Part shown: in pieces, positions 24,665 through 33,888 of the stretch
Layout: each line of letters begins with the position of its first letter
How positions within the stretch are numbered: position 1 is the stretch's first letter
DNA from: Prosthecochloris sp.
Lineage (GTDB): Bacteria > Bacteroidota > Chlorobiia > Chlorobiales > Chlorobiaceae
Reading direction: 5' to 3'
Length of the DNA stretch: 35,051 nucleotides
NCBI GenBank assembly: GCA_004028745.1
Contig: RAZP01000004.1
Location: 1 to 35,051 of the forward strand
Translations under genes and position numbers: made by a program
Notes under the pieces: model-generated
Databases searched by the model: none
What the model was told of the DNA's origin: nothing
Seen by the model: only the letters and a program-made list of their open reading frames with translations

Positions 24665-25132
24665 ATGATAAAAATCCGCAAAATCCTTTGTCCGGTCGAC
24701 TTTTCGGAAGCATCGCGTAATGCGGTACGTTACGCGCACGAGTTTGCCAAAGGAATGGGTGCAGGCCTTTTTCTGCTCAACGTAGTTGAGCCCAGACCAA
24801 TGGCGGTTGATATGTCATTGTCCTACGTGCCGCTGGAGGAAGATCTTGAAAAAGCGGCAAGAGAAGACCTTGAAGAAATCATCAGGGCAGAGCGGGAAAG
24901 GGGAGTGGATGTTGAGGCCGATGTGCAGATAGGAACGCCTTCGGAGGTCATCCTGGAAAAGGCAGAAGAGCTCGATGTCAATCTTGTCATCCTCGGGTCA
25001 CATGGGAAAACAGGTTTGAGCCGGCTGCTGATGGGTAGTGTTGCCGAGTCGGTGGTGCGGAAGGCGAAGTGCCCTGTTCTGATCGTGAAAGCCGAGGAAA
25101 AGGAGTTTATTGAGGAGGGCGAGGGCGAATAA
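24665..25132 (+). CDS. Universal stress protein, UspA family
   Basis: A 155-residue single-domain Usp starting KIRKILCPVDFSEASRNAVRYA. The ATP-binding signature GSHGKTGLSRLLMGSVAESV is complete, so it is probably of the nucleotide-binding class. The end is acidic (EEKEFIEEGEGE). It lies 39 bp after the slipin gene and could share its transcript. Its last 26 bp overlap the end of the convergent meaB gene. Confidence 0.95.
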   Translation: MIKIRKILCPVDFSEASRNAVRYAHEFAKGMGAGLFLLNVVEPRPMAVDMSLSYVPLEEDLEKAAREDLEEIIRAERERGVDVEADVQIGTPSEVILEKAEELDVNLVILGSHGKTGLSRLLMGSVAESVVRKAKCPVLIVKAEEKEFIEEGEGE

Positions 25133-26117
25133 TTTTTTCTACCAGTTTTTTTGCTCCGCTGAACGGGCTGGTGCTGTTGTTCTCTACCGCTGCAGCGATC
25201 GTTGTGAATGACGAGTTGATTTCGGGATGGTTATAGAATGCATGCCTCAGTTGCAGTTCTACCTGTGAGCAGAAAAGCTGGTGGAGTTGTTTTTTCCGGG
25301 TTTCCTCGAAGAGATTGTTCTCCCTGAGGACTGTTGCAAACTGTCGGATATTGTTCCAGACCTCATCAACGCCTTCCCCTGAAACCGCCGAAGTAAGCAT
25401 GACCTTCGGGTTCCATACAGGATGTTTTTTCGGCAGGAGTTTTAGTGCCGACTCACAGGAGTTTTTTGACAGCAAAACGCTTTTTCCCGGTGCTTCGTCG
25501 GTTTTTGTTACTGCTATCCCATCGGCTATTTCCATGATACCCCGTTTTATTCCCTGCAATTCGTCCCCTGAACCGGGCAGTATGAGCAGGAGAATGTAAT
25601 CCACCATGGATTCAATAGAGATTTCGGATTGCCCGACTCCGACGGTTTCTACGATGATGATGTTGTACCCTGCGGCTTCACACAAAAGAATTGCCTCATG
25701 TGTTTGGGGGGATGTTCCCCCCAGGTGCCCTGAGGAAGGGGAGGGGCGGATAAAAACTTCTTTTCTGCCGGAAAGCTTTTCCATGCGGGCCTTGTCGCCA
25801 AGAATACTACCACCGGAGCGTTTGCTGCTCGGGTCGACGGTGAGTACCGCAAGTGTGTTGTCGGGGTCGTTGAGGATGATAAGGCCGAGTGCTTCTATAA
25901 GGGTGCTTTTTCCTGCTCCGGGAGGACCGGTGATGCCTATCCGCAGGGAATCTTGTCTATGTTCAAGGCACATGTCAAGAATCTTGTGAGCCTTTTCCTG
26001 ATGATCCGGTCTTGCAGATTCAATGAGGGTTATGGCGCGGCTTAACGCACTTCTGCTGCCTTTCATGATGTGCCTGACAATCTCTTCCGGCATGATGTTG
26101 CCTGTGGATCTTGACAT
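25107..26117 (-). CDS. meaB: MeaB/ArgK-type GTPase, chaperone of methylmalonyl-CoA mutase
   Basis: A 336-residue G3E-family GTPase. Walker A GPPGAGKS is at 64-71, VDPSSKRSGGSILGDKARM and ETVGVGQSE are the family switch motifs, and the base-recognition motif is VTKTD instead of the usual NKAD. MeaB loads and protects the cobalamin cofactor of the mutase. Its gene lies 24 bp downstream of the mutase gene, with AGGAAA before the ATG, consistent with one operon. It is the last gene of the propionate cluster. Confidence 0.94.
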   Translation of the reverse strand: MSRSTGNIMPEEIVRHIMKGSRSALSRAITLIESARPDHQEKAHKILDMCLEHRQDSLRIGITGPPGAGKSTLIEALGLIILNDPDNTLAVLTVDPSSKRSGGSILGDKARMEKLSGRKEVFIRPSPSSGHLGGTSPQTHEAILLCEAAGYNIIIVETVGVGQSEISIESMVDYILLLILPGSGDELQGIKRGIMEIADGIAVTKTDEAPGKSVLLSKNSCESALKLLPKKHPVWNPKVMLTSAVSGEGVDEVWNNIRQFATVLRENNLFEETRKKQLHQLFCSQVELQLRHAFYNHPEINSSFTTIAAAVENNSTSPFSGAKKLVEKIIRPRPPQ

Positions 26118-26141
26118 GGTTTCCTGCTGTTCTGGTACTGC

Positions 26142-29100
26142 TTAACTGTCTCCGTTGTGTGAGCTGGTTTCCTCTCCGGCTATAAATCTGTCGATCATCA
26201 TTTGCAGAATGTTGCTTGCCGCTTCCGCTATCACAGTTCCTGGTCCGAAGACCTTTGCTACCCCGGCATCGAGCAGAAATCCATAATCCTGTTCCGGAAT
26301 GACACCTCCGGCTATGACAAGGATGTCAGCCCTGTCGGCTTTTCGCAATCCGTTAACGACAGCAGGGACAAGTGTTTTATGGCCGCCGGCGAGACTTGAA
26401 ATTCCTACCAAATGTACATCATTGTCCAGTGCCAGCTGCACGACTTCCTCAGGTGTCTGGAAAAGCGGGCTGATATCGACGTCGAACCCGATGTCTGCAA
26501 ATGAGGCTGCAATAACTTTTGCACCTCTATCGTGTCCGTCCTGGCCGACTTTGGCCACCAGTATTCTCGGCCTGCGTCCTTCATGGCGGGCAAATGTTTC
26601 CGCAAGGTTATGTGCTTTCATGAAGAGCTTGTTGCTGTTCATTTGTGAGAGGTAAACGTTGGTGTTGAGCTGAACGGATGAGCGGTATCTTCCGAAAGAT
26701 TTTTCGCAGGCATCGGATATTTCGCCCAGTGTAGCCCTTGCCCGTGCAGCTCTGACAGCCATCTCGAGCAGGTTTCCTTTTTCATCCTGCACGCAGTTCG
26801 TGAGAGCTTCAAGTGCGTTACCGACCGTTTCCTCATCTCTTTCCTGCCTGACAGCGGAGAGTTTTTCCAACTGAAGCTGCAGAACTTCCGTGTTATCGAT
26901 TTCGAGGATATCAATGTTGGTTTTGTCGGCATTTGTAAAACAATTGATCCCGACGATACAATCCTTTCCACTGTCGATGCGTGCCTGGCGCCGTGTTGCG
27001 GCCTCTTCGATACGCAGCTTCGGCAGCCCTTGTTCAATGGCTCTGACCATACCGCCCATTTCCTCGATTTCTTCTATGATTCCCCATGCTTTTCCGGTAA
27101 GCTCTCTGGTAAGGGCTTCGACATAATAGGAGCCGGCCCAGGGGTCGATTGCTTTTGTAATATCGGTTTCCTCTTGCAGGTAAAGCTGGGTGTTGCGTGC
27201 GATACGTGCGGAAAATACCGACGGCAGGGCAATAGCCTCGTCCAGTGCGTTTGTGTGCAGGGATTGGGTATGTCCCTGGACCGCGGCCAATGCTTCTACA
27301 CAGGTGCGTGTAACGTTGTTGAACGGATCCTGTTCCGTCAAGCTCCACCCCGAAGTCTGGCAATGGGAGCGGAGCATAAAGGATTTGGGGTTGGAAGGAT
27401 TGAACCGCTTGACGATTTTTGCCCATAGCATCCTTGCTGCTCTGAGCTTTGCGATCTCCATGAAAAAATTCATACCGATACCCCAGAAAAAGGAAAGACG
27501 GGGGGCAAATTCATCAATACCAAGCCCTGCCTCGAGGCCTGTCTTGAGATATTCGAGCCCGTTGGCAAGGGTGTAGGCCAACTCCAGGTCTGCGGTTGCT
27601 CCGGCTTCCTGCATGTGGTATCCTGAAATGCTGATCGAGTTGAACTTCGGCATTTTTGCAGAGGTGTAGCGAAAAATGTCTGCAACGATGCGCATAGAGG
27701 GAGCCGGAGGGTAAATATAGGTGTTGCGGACCATGAATTCCTTGAGAATGTCATTCTGAATAGTGCCGCTTAGTTTTTCCTGGGCTACTCCTTGTTCTTC
27801 CGCGGCAACGATATAAAATGCCATGACTGGGAGCACCGCACCGTTCATAGTCATCGATACCGACATCCGGTCAAGCGGAATCCGGTCGAACAGGATTTTC
27901 ATGTCCTCGACCGAGTCGATGGCAACCCCGGCCTTGCCTACGTCGCCAACTACGCGAGGGTGATCGGAGTCATAGCCGCGGTGCGTCGGCAGGTCGAAAG
28001 CAACGGAAAGCCCTTTCTGGCCTGCAGCAAGGTTTTGGCGGTAAAATTCGTTCGATTCTTCCGCGGTTGAAAACCCGGCGTATTGCCGGATAGTCCAGGG
28101 ACGGATGGTGTACATGGTTGTGTACGGACCGCCGGTATAAGGGAGAAAACCGGGAGCAAACCTCACCTGCTCTGCATTGCGGATATCTTCCGAAGTATAG
28201 ATATTTTTTATCCTTATGCCTTCAAGGGTAAGCCAATTACGAGAGGGGATATGTCCGCAAGATGCACCGGAAAACTCCAGGGAACTGAAAAAGGTTTTTC
28301 CCTTATCTTTTTCTGCCGGATTTGCTCCAGTACCTTCGGCAATCACTTTTTCTACGATTCCGCTTTTTTTGGCCTTACGCATGCCTCCAAAAGTTTCTAT
28401 GGTGCTGAAAACACTCCATGCGGATTCCGCAAGATTCAATGCGAGGGTTTCGATATATGCCGAACCTGCAGCAGGATCAATGACACGGTCGAGCATGCTC
28501 TCATGCTTCAAAATGTGATGTATGTTCCTTGAGAGGCGGGCTGCAAAAGCTCTGTCAGTATTTTCTCCTGAACTGAAATGGCGGATAAAGAGTGTGCCGC
28601 ATCCTCCCAGAACTGCTGCAGAAGACACCGTCGCAAACTCAACGAGGGTACTGAAAGAATCATCCCGGTAAGGAGACCCTTTGAGCGTTGTTGCCGTCAT
28701 TTCCGGTTCGGGAATTTCAGAGGTGCTGATAGTCTGTGTCATCCTCTTCCAGAGAAGCCTGAATGCTTTATACTTCGCAATTTCGGAGAAAAAGGATGGC
28801 CCTGCGGCCAGGTTAACAGTCATGGAAGATGCTACCTGAACAGGATCAATACCTTTATTGTGCATCTCCCTGAAAAGGTCGTAGGCGAAGGCAGCAAAAA
28901 TCCCGATCTCCTGCGCTGTAGTCGCACCTTTTTGGCGCCATTGCTCACCGTTTATTCCGAGTGTCCTGAACCTTTTTGCGGTTTTTCTGCATTCAAGAAG
29001 ATTGTCTGCCGGTGCTTCACCTATGTCGATCAGGCCGCCCGTAACATTGCCGAAGGAGCGAAGCTTTGAGAAGTTCCACATGAATTTTCCGGGATCCGCA

Positions 29101-29480
29101 ACCCCTGAGAAATAGATAGAGGCTGAATCAGCATCAATGTTGTGCAGCAGAGAAGATATGAAAGCTTCATCGGGATCGACAACTCCTGAGGTGTCGAAAA
29201 GAAGAGAATGCACACCGTTTGCAAGATGCTCGAGGGCCTCGGCATTGGCCTGCAAAGGATCGGAAGAGTCTATTTCCACACCGGCTTTCCAGCTGTTATC
29301 TTCTTTGCCCGGAACAGGTGGAAGACTGCACAAGGGCCTTTCTGCGGGACTGTAGAAAGGCTCAACGGTAAACCCGTCCCGGGTTAACCATTCTATTGTG
29401 CTGTAGTCCGCACCTTTGAGGTCTTTGAGGACTCCTTGTTTCCATTCCTCTTTTGTTACCTGGCTAAAGTCCTCGAACAT
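26142..29480 (-). CDS. Methylmalonyl-CoA mutase, small and large subunits fused in one chain
   Basis: A 1112-residue protein. Residues 1 to about 415 match the TIM-barrel part of the small subunit MutA (ending RVIDPAAGSAYIETLALNLAE, then IETFGGMRKA). From about 425 a complete MutB follows: RPWTIRQYAGFSTAEESN, GYDSDHPRVVGDVGKAGVAIDS, and SISGYHMQEAGA with the catalytic His. The cobalamin domain has DGHDRGA, with axial ligand H983. It converts (R)-methylmalonyl-CoA to succinyl-CoA with adenosylcobalamin. The inactive B12-like domain that normally ends MutA is absent. No stop or frameshift is seen at the junction. It lies between the carboxyltransferase and meaB genes. Confidence 0.93.
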   Translation of the reverse strand: MFEDFSQVTKEEWKQGVLKDLKGADYSTIEWLTRDGFTVEPFYSPAERPLCSLPPVPGKEDNSWKAGVEIDSSDPLQANAEALEHLANGVHSLLFDTSGVVDPDEAFISSLLHNIDADSASIYFSGVADPGKFMWNFSKLRSFGNVTGGLIDIGEAPADNLLECRKTAKRFRTLGINGEQWRQKGATTAQEIGIFAAFAYDLFREMHNKGIDPVQVASSMTVNLAAGPSFFSEIAKYKAFRLLWKRMTQTISTSEIPEPEMTATTLKGSPYRDDSFSTLVEFATVSSAAVLGGCGTLFIRHFSSGENTDRAFAARLSRNIHHILKHESMLDRVIDPAAGSAYIETLALNLAESAWSVFSTIETFGGMRKAKKSGIVEKVIAEGTGANPAEKDKGKTFFSSLEFSGASCGHIPSRNWLTLEGIRIKNIYTSEDIRNAEQVRFAPGFLPYTGGPYTTMYTIRPWTIRQYAGFSTAEESNEFYRQNLAAGQKGLSVAFDLPTHRGYDSDHPRVVGDVGKAGVAIDSVEDMKILFDRIPLDRMSVSMTMNGAVLPVMAFYIVAAEEQGVAQEKLSGTIQNDILKEFMVRNTYIYPPAPSMRIVADIFRYTSAKMPKFNSISISGYHMQEAGATADLELAYTLANGLEYLKTGLEAGLGIDEFAPRLSFFWGIGMNFFMEIAKLRAARMLWAKIVKRFNPSNPKSFMLRSHCQTSGWSLTEQDPFNNVTRTCVEALAAVQGHTQSLHTNALDEAIALPSVFSARIARNTQLYLQEETDITKAIDPWAGSYYVEALTRELTGKAWGIIEEIEEMGGMVRAIEQGLPKLRIEEAATRRQARIDSGKDCIVGINCFTNADKTNIDILEIDNTEVLQLQLEKLSAVRQERDEETVGNALEALTNCVQDEKGNLLEMAVRAARARATLGEISDACEKSFGRYRSSVQLNTNVYLSQMNSNKLFMKAHNLAETFARHEGRRPRILVAKVGQDGHDRGAKVIAASFADIGFDVDISPLFQTPEEVVQLALDNDVHLVGISSLAGGHKTLVPAVVNGLRKADRADILVIAGGVIPEQDYGFLLDAGVAKVFGPGTVIAEAASNILQMMIDRFIAGEETSSHNGDS

Positions 29481-29528
29481 AGCTTTTATAAAACGTGATA
29501 AAAAATTGTCCTGAATCGACAGCTATCC

Positions 29529-29547
29529 GTCCCGACACGTCGGGATC
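29529..29547. repeat. Family 2 palindrome core in the operon gap
   Basis: GTCCCGACACGTCGGGATC repeats the central palindrome of the elements at 338 and 21375, without their flanks. It lies between the carboxyltransferase stop and the mutase start, where it could act as an RNA hairpin within the transcript. Confidence 0.5.
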
Positions 29548-29563
29548 AACAAATCAACGGATA

Positions 29564-31348
29564 TCAGGATACACGGTTTCTGTAAAAGTCATCGATAATG
29601 ACTGAAAGCTTGTGTCTCATGTCTTTGGGTTTAACAATGTATTTTGCGTGCCCTTTCTGCTGCAGCCATCGGGTTGTCTGGAAATCCTGTGAGGTTTTGT
29701 GCCCGGTATACTGCTCGATAACACGTTTTCCGGAGAATCCGATATTTCCTGCATTATATTCGAAAAGCTTCATGCCGCGTGATCCGATACCGATCGCCAC
29801 GCCTCCGAGAGTCGGATCTGTGATGATGGTGATCACTGGCAGGGATGCCTTTTCAACCCTCGATAGAGCTACGTGCACTTTGGGAATACTGACCATCGAG
29901 GAGCAGCCTTCGTGCATGCGTGCTCCACCCCCGGCAGCTTGGAGAATAATCGGGCATTGCCGGTCGATGGCGGTTTCACAGGCCCGCCATATTTTTTCGC
30001 CGGTCGACATGCAGAAAGAGCCACCCAGAAAACCGAAATCCGTCGCGCAGAAAACTACATCGTGCCCTCCGACCGTACCGTTTCCTGTGATTAAGGCTGA
30101 AGCCATACCTGTTGCAGCGCGTGCCTCTTCGAGCTTCTGGCTGTATTCCGGAAACAGAAGGATGTCCCTGTCAGCAATATAACGGGTTTGAGGGTGTTCG
30201 CGAAAGGAACTCTCGTCGAGGGCCAGCTCGATATAATCCCTTGCAGAAAGCCGGGTGTAGCGGTAACCGCACTCCGAGCAGACATAGTTGTTTTCGAGAA
30301 GCTTGGGGAACAAGACTGGATCGTAGATTCTTTTGCCGTTGCTGTCCCTGCAGCCGGCGTGGCGTTTGATAAAGAGGGTGTCGGCCGGTTTTTGCAGGCA
30401 CCTCGAAACCTGTTTTTCAAAAACAGCCATCTCTTGTTCCCCTATCTCGTTCCATTGGCCGATTTTTCTCCATTTCTTTACCCTCCAGGGAAAGATTTTT
30501 TCCGGCGGGATTGATCCCAAGGCTGTTGCATGGGACCCCAATGACCGTTTCAGGGAAGCCATGGCGGATTTGGGAAACCTGTGGGCAGGGCCTTCAGGTT
30601 CAGTGACAAGGGCATCGATTATGCTGTGATCGAGGGCTTCTCTTGCTGTGATCTGGGAAATTTCCGCTGCGAGGTTTGCCTTGCTCCGTGTTCTGAAAAG
30701 GATAGAAGAGCAGGCTTCGGGTGAGATAACCAGATAGGTGGCGTACTCCATGGCGAGCACGACGTCACAGCCGCTCAAGGCAATAGCCCCTCCACTGCAC
30801 CCCCTGTTCATGATTACGGATATTGTTGGCACAGGGGCTTCCGCAAGCGCCTGCATGCATCGGCCGATTTTCCAAGCAATGCCCCCTGCTTCAGCTTCCT
30901 CTGTAGGGTCTGCACCTGGGGTGTCGATCATGGTTATGATGATCCGGCTTTCCTTGCCGGCAAGCTCAATTGCACGCAGCGCACGGTCATAGGAGGCAGG
31001 GGTAGGCATTCCTTGGTTCCATTTTTCAGCTTCACCATCGTTTTTCATGAGTGTCTGGAGTTGTCCGTAATCCGATGTGGGAGCGGATTGCTGGCCGATC
31101 AGCATGACTTTCAGTGGGCCTTCGTTTGATTCGAGAACGGCCCTGTGGGTATGGATGAGGCAACTGCCATGCACGTCGCTTTGCAGGCACTCTTCCACCT
31201 CGTGGAAAATAGTGAGATAATCAAGATACTTGGGACGTTCCGGGTGAAAGGAGAGCTGATACTTTTCGTATTCGGTTAACCGTTCGATGTGTTCCGCTGA
31301 ACAGGTGAAATCCGGCTTTTTTTCAAATGGGAAAAAAAAGTGCTTCAC
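29564..31348 (-). CDS. Acyl-CoA carboxylase carboxyltransferase, AccA-like and AccD-like halves fused
   Basis: A 594-residue protein. Residues 38-320 match AccA (RPKYLDYLTIFHEVEE, MPTPASYDRALRAIELA, MIDTPGADP, RGCSGGAIAL, VISPEACSSILF). Residues 325-594 match AccD, with a zinc finger H330-x2-C333 and C357-x2-C360 in place of four cysteines, then ARDYIELALDESSF and GGGARMHEG. Order alpha-beta is the reverse of the usual genetic order. The start is GTG. Its place between epimerase and mutase argues for carboxylation of propionyl-CoA, though acetyl-CoA cannot be excluded. The biotin carboxylase and carrier are not in the window. Confidence 0.88.
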   Translation of the reverse strand: MKHFFFPFEKKPDFTCSAEHIERLTEYEKYQLSFHPERPKYLDYLTIFHEVEECLQSDVHGSCLIHTHRAVLESNEGPLKVMLIGQQSAPTSDYGQLQTLMKNDGEAEKWNQGMPTPASYDRALRAIELAGKESRIIITMIDTPGADPTEEAEAGGIAWKIGRCMQALAEAPVPTISVIMNRGCSGGAIALSGCDVVLAMEYATYLVISPEACSSILFRTRSKANLAAEISQITAREALDHSIIDALVTEPEGPAHRFPKSAMASLKRSLGSHATALGSIPPEKIFPWRVKKWRKIGQWNEIGEQEMAVFEKQVSRCLQKPADTLFIKRHAGCRDSNGKRIYDPVLFPKLLENNYVCSECGYRYTRLSARDYIELALDESSFREHPQTRYIADRDILLFPEYSQKLEEARAATGMASALITGNGTVGGHDVVFCATDFGFLGGSFCMSTGEKIWRACETAIDRQCPIILQAAGGGARMHEGCSSMVSIPKVHVALSRVEKASLPVITIITDPTLGGVAIGIGSRGMKLFEYNAGNIGFSGKRVIEQYTGHKTSQDFQTTRWLQQKGHAKYIVKPKDMRHKLSVIIDDFYRNRVS

Positions 31349-31363
31349 AATTGATTAGTGATG

Positions 31364-31768
31364 TTACAGCTTCTGTACAAACTCTATCAGTACCCTGTGG
31401 GTATCTTTCGGGTTGAAAAATACAATTTTTTTCTTACCTGCTCCCGGAGAAGGTGGAGAAAGTGGCGACAAACCGGCAGTGGCGGTGCGTGCCATTTCAG
31501 CTTCAAGGTCAACGGTTTCAAGCGCAATGTGATGCAGTCCCTCACCGCGTTTTTCCAGAAATTTTATAATGGGACTGTTTGCACCGAGAGGTTCCAGCAG
31601 CTCGATTTTCGAGCTGCCGACCTTTATGAACGCTACTCTGACTTTTTCTGAAAGAACCTCTTCGATGCGGATCTGCTCATCAGGGATGCCGGTCAGCGCC
31701 TTGAAACGTTCAAGCGCACTTTTCAGGTCATGCACCGCTATGGCTATATGGTCTATGTTTGAGATCAT
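31364..31768 (-). CDS. mce: Methylmalonyl-CoA epimerase
   Basis: A 134-residue glyoxalase-fold protein that interconverts (S)- and (R)-methylmalonyl-CoA. Likely metal ligands are H7 (IDHIAIAV), H80 (GEGLHHIALE) and E129 (VLIEFVQ). KIELLEPLG and the PGAGKKKIVFFNPKDT stretch are family hallmarks. Its ATG overlaps the TGA of the upstream synthetase (ATGA at 31765-31768), indicating translational coupling. The carboxyltransferase starts 15 bp downstream. The length is standard. Confidence 0.95.
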   Translation of the reverse strand: MISNIDHIAIAVHDLKSALERFKALTGIPDEQIRIEEVLSEKVRVAFIKVGSSKIELLEPLGANSPIIKFLEKRGEGLHHIALETVDLEAEMARTATAGLSPLSPPSPGAGKKKIVFFNPKDTHRVLIEFVQKL

Positions 31769-33660
31769 TGAGCGTATCCTATCGATTGAAGAGCTTCCCT
31801 GATCTCGTCGAGTATTGCCGGATCGTCGATTGTCGCCGGCATCGTATATTCTTCACTGTTGGCTATTTTGCGCATAGTGCCTCTAAGTATCTTTCCAGAA
31901 CGTGTTTTTGGCAAACGCTGCACGATAACAGCCTGCTTGAAGGAAGCGACCGGGCCGATATTCTCCCGAACGTATTCAATGACGTGTTTTATGATCTGGT
32001 TATGCGGTGTATCGACCCCGGATTTCAGAACGAGAAATCCGACAGGAACTTCGCCCTTGAGTTCATCCGCCGCACCTATTACGGCGCTTTCGGCAACATC
32101 AGGGTGTTCGCACAGTTCTGCCTCTATTGCTCCGGTAGAAAGCCTGTGTCCTGCGACATTGATAATGTCATCGGTGCGGGACATTATGAAAATGTACCCG
32201 TCTTCATCGATATAGCCCGCATCGCTGGTGAGGTAATAACCGGGGTATTTTGACATATAGCTTTCGATAAAGTGATTGTCGGCTTTCCAGAGTGTCAGCA
32301 TCGTACCCGGGGGAAGCGGGTTGCGGATAACAATGTCTCCCATTTCCCCATCCTTCAGTTCTTCCATGTTCTGGTTCACTACCCTGACATTATAGCCGGG
32401 AACAGCTTTGGATGCCGAGCCGTATTTGATCGGTCCCGGCTCTATTCCCTGGCAGTTTGCAGCGATTGCCCAGCCGGTTTCAGTCTGCCACCAGTGGTCG
32501 ATAACCGGTACGCTTAGTTTTTCCTGAGCCCATTTAATCGTATCGGGATCGGCCCGTTCGCCGGCAAGAAAGAGTGTCCTGAACCCGGAAAGGTCGTATT
32601 TCTCAATGAACGTTCCGTTCGGATCTTCTTTTTTGATCGCCCGGAATGCCGTCGGTGCAGTGAAAAAGACAGAAACCTTGTGTTCATGAATGATCCTCCA
32701 GAAAACTCCGGGGTCGGGCGTGCCGACAGGTTTGCCCTCGAAGATGATGGTTGTGTTGCCGTTAAGCAGCGGTCCGTAAACGATATAGGAGTGTCCCACT
32801 ACCCACCCGACATCGCTTGCAGCCCAATAAGTTTCTCCGGGTTTTACTCCGTAAACATTTTCCATGCTCCACTTCAGGGCGACCATGTGCCCGCCGTTGT
32901 CTCGAACCACGCCTTTGGGTTTTCCGGTTGTTCCCGAAGTGTAGAGGATATAGAGGGGGTCGGATGACTCGACGGGAACACAGGGGACGGGTTCGGCTCC
33001 AAGGAGAGCTTGTTTCCAGGTTAAATCTCTTTCTTCGTTCAGAGATGCTCTGAGCTGTTCTCGTTGCCGGATAATGCAGATTTCCGGCTTGAAATGAGCC
33101 AGCTCGATGGCAAAATCAAGCAGCCGCTTATAGTCGATAACCTTGTCCCTCTCAATGCCGCAGGACGCAGATACAATAATTTTAGGTTTGCAGTCGTCAA
33201 TCCTGACCGCGAGCTCGTGCGATGCGAATCCTCCGAACACTACGGAATGGATAGCGCCGATTCTGGCGCAGGCGAGCATGGCGATAAGTGCCTCGGGAAT
33301 CATCGGCATGTAAATAATGACGCGATCTCCTTTTCGCACTCCTCTGGATTGCAGTGCACCTGCAAAAAGTGCAACCTCATCGCGGAATTCACGAAAAGTA
33401 AAACGCTGCTTCACGCCGGTAACAGGGCTGTCGTAGATCACTGCTATGTCGTTACCTCGGCCTTCATCGACGTGCCTGTCGAGCGTGTTGTAACAGGTAT
33501 TGGTTTTGCCCCCGGCAAACCAGCGGTAGAAGGGAGGGTTGCTGCTGTCAAGCACTTTGTCCCATGTCCTGTACCAATGGAGTTTTTCCGCGGCGCTTGC
33601 CCAGAATTGCTCCGGATTTTCGATGGATGTCCGGTACTCGTTGTCGTAGGAAAGCGGCAT
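31765..33660 (-). CDS. prpE: Propionyl-CoA synthetase (PrpE-like acyl-CoA ligase)
   Basis: A 631-residue AMP-forming ligase. The opening FYRWFAGGKTNTCYNTLDRHVDEGRG is diagnostic of PrpE/ACSS3 rather than acetyl-CoA synthetase. The P-loop is YTSGTTGKPKG, the adenine motif DHWWQTETGW, and the C-terminal catalytic Lys lies in TRSGKILRG and could be acetylated. It activates propionate to propionyl-CoA, which the genes downstream convert to succinyl-CoA. It is the first gene of the leftward cluster, with its promoter in the gap shared with sbcD. No strong ribosome-binding site is visible. Acetate could be a secondary substrate. Confidence 0.93.
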   Translation of the reverse strand: MPLSYDNEYRTSIENPEQFWASAAEKLHWYRTWDKVLDSSNPPFYRWFAGGKTNTCYNTLDRHVDEGRGNDIAVIYDSPVTGVKQRFTFREFRDEVALFAGALQSRGVRKGDRVIIYMPMIPEALIAMLACARIGAIHSVVFGGFASHELAVRIDDCKPKIIVSASCGIERDKVIDYKRLLDFAIELAHFKPEICIIRQREQLRASLNEERDLTWKQALLGAEPVPCVPVESSDPLYILYTSGTTGKPKGVVRDNGGHMVALKWSMENVYGVKPGETYWAASDVGWVVGHSYIVYGPLLNGNTTIIFEGKPVGTPDPGVFWRIIHEHKVSVFFTAPTAFRAIKKEDPNGTFIEKYDLSGFRTLFLAGERADPDTIKWAQEKLSVPVIDHWWQTETGWAIAANCQGIEPGPIKYGSASKAVPGYNVRVVNQNMEELKDGEMGDIVIRNPLPPGTMLTLWKADNHFIESYMSKYPGYYLTSDAGYIDEDGYIFIMSRTDDIINVAGHRLSTGAIEAELCEHPDVAESAVIGAADELKGEVPVGFLVLKSGVDTPHNQIIKHVIEYVRENIGPVASFKQAVIVQRLPKTRSGKILRGTMRKIANSEEYTMPATIDDPAILDEIREALQSIGYAQ

Positions 33661-33769
33661 ATCTGGTTCTTTTTTAAGGTTACTTATTTACGCAGGGAAA
33701 AGACATAAAATTCATTTTACAAAATATCGGATGTAAATCCATGAGTGTGTAACGATTGTTGGAACTGTT

Positions 33770-33800
33770 TAAGGCACTTCTATTGCTTCGTTGGGCGGGC
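33770..33800. repeat. Partial family 2 remnant in the prpE-sbcD gap
   Basis: AAGGCACTTCTATT resembles the reverse complement of the family 2 right end (GGCACCTCTATTAATTGT), and GCTTCGTTGG recalls the bases before the palindrome in copies A and B. The palindrome itself is missing. The rest of 33661-33888 should hold two divergent promoters; I see no cobalamin riboswitch there. Confidence 0.3.
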
Positions 33801-33888
33801 AGTATCCAGCTGGAAGTAGGTAATGGTGTGGTGTGTTTGAGGAATTACGGTGGATTTTGGATATATATCGGTAAACCGGGGTATGACC

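Noticed and set aside
33064..33708. A 214-codon + strand open frame
   Set aside because: It is antisense to prpE, which is intact with all ligase motifs.
33661..33888. Cobalamin riboswitch upstream of the B12-dependent cluster
   Set aside because: I looked for the B12-box consensus on the minus strand and saw nothing like it.
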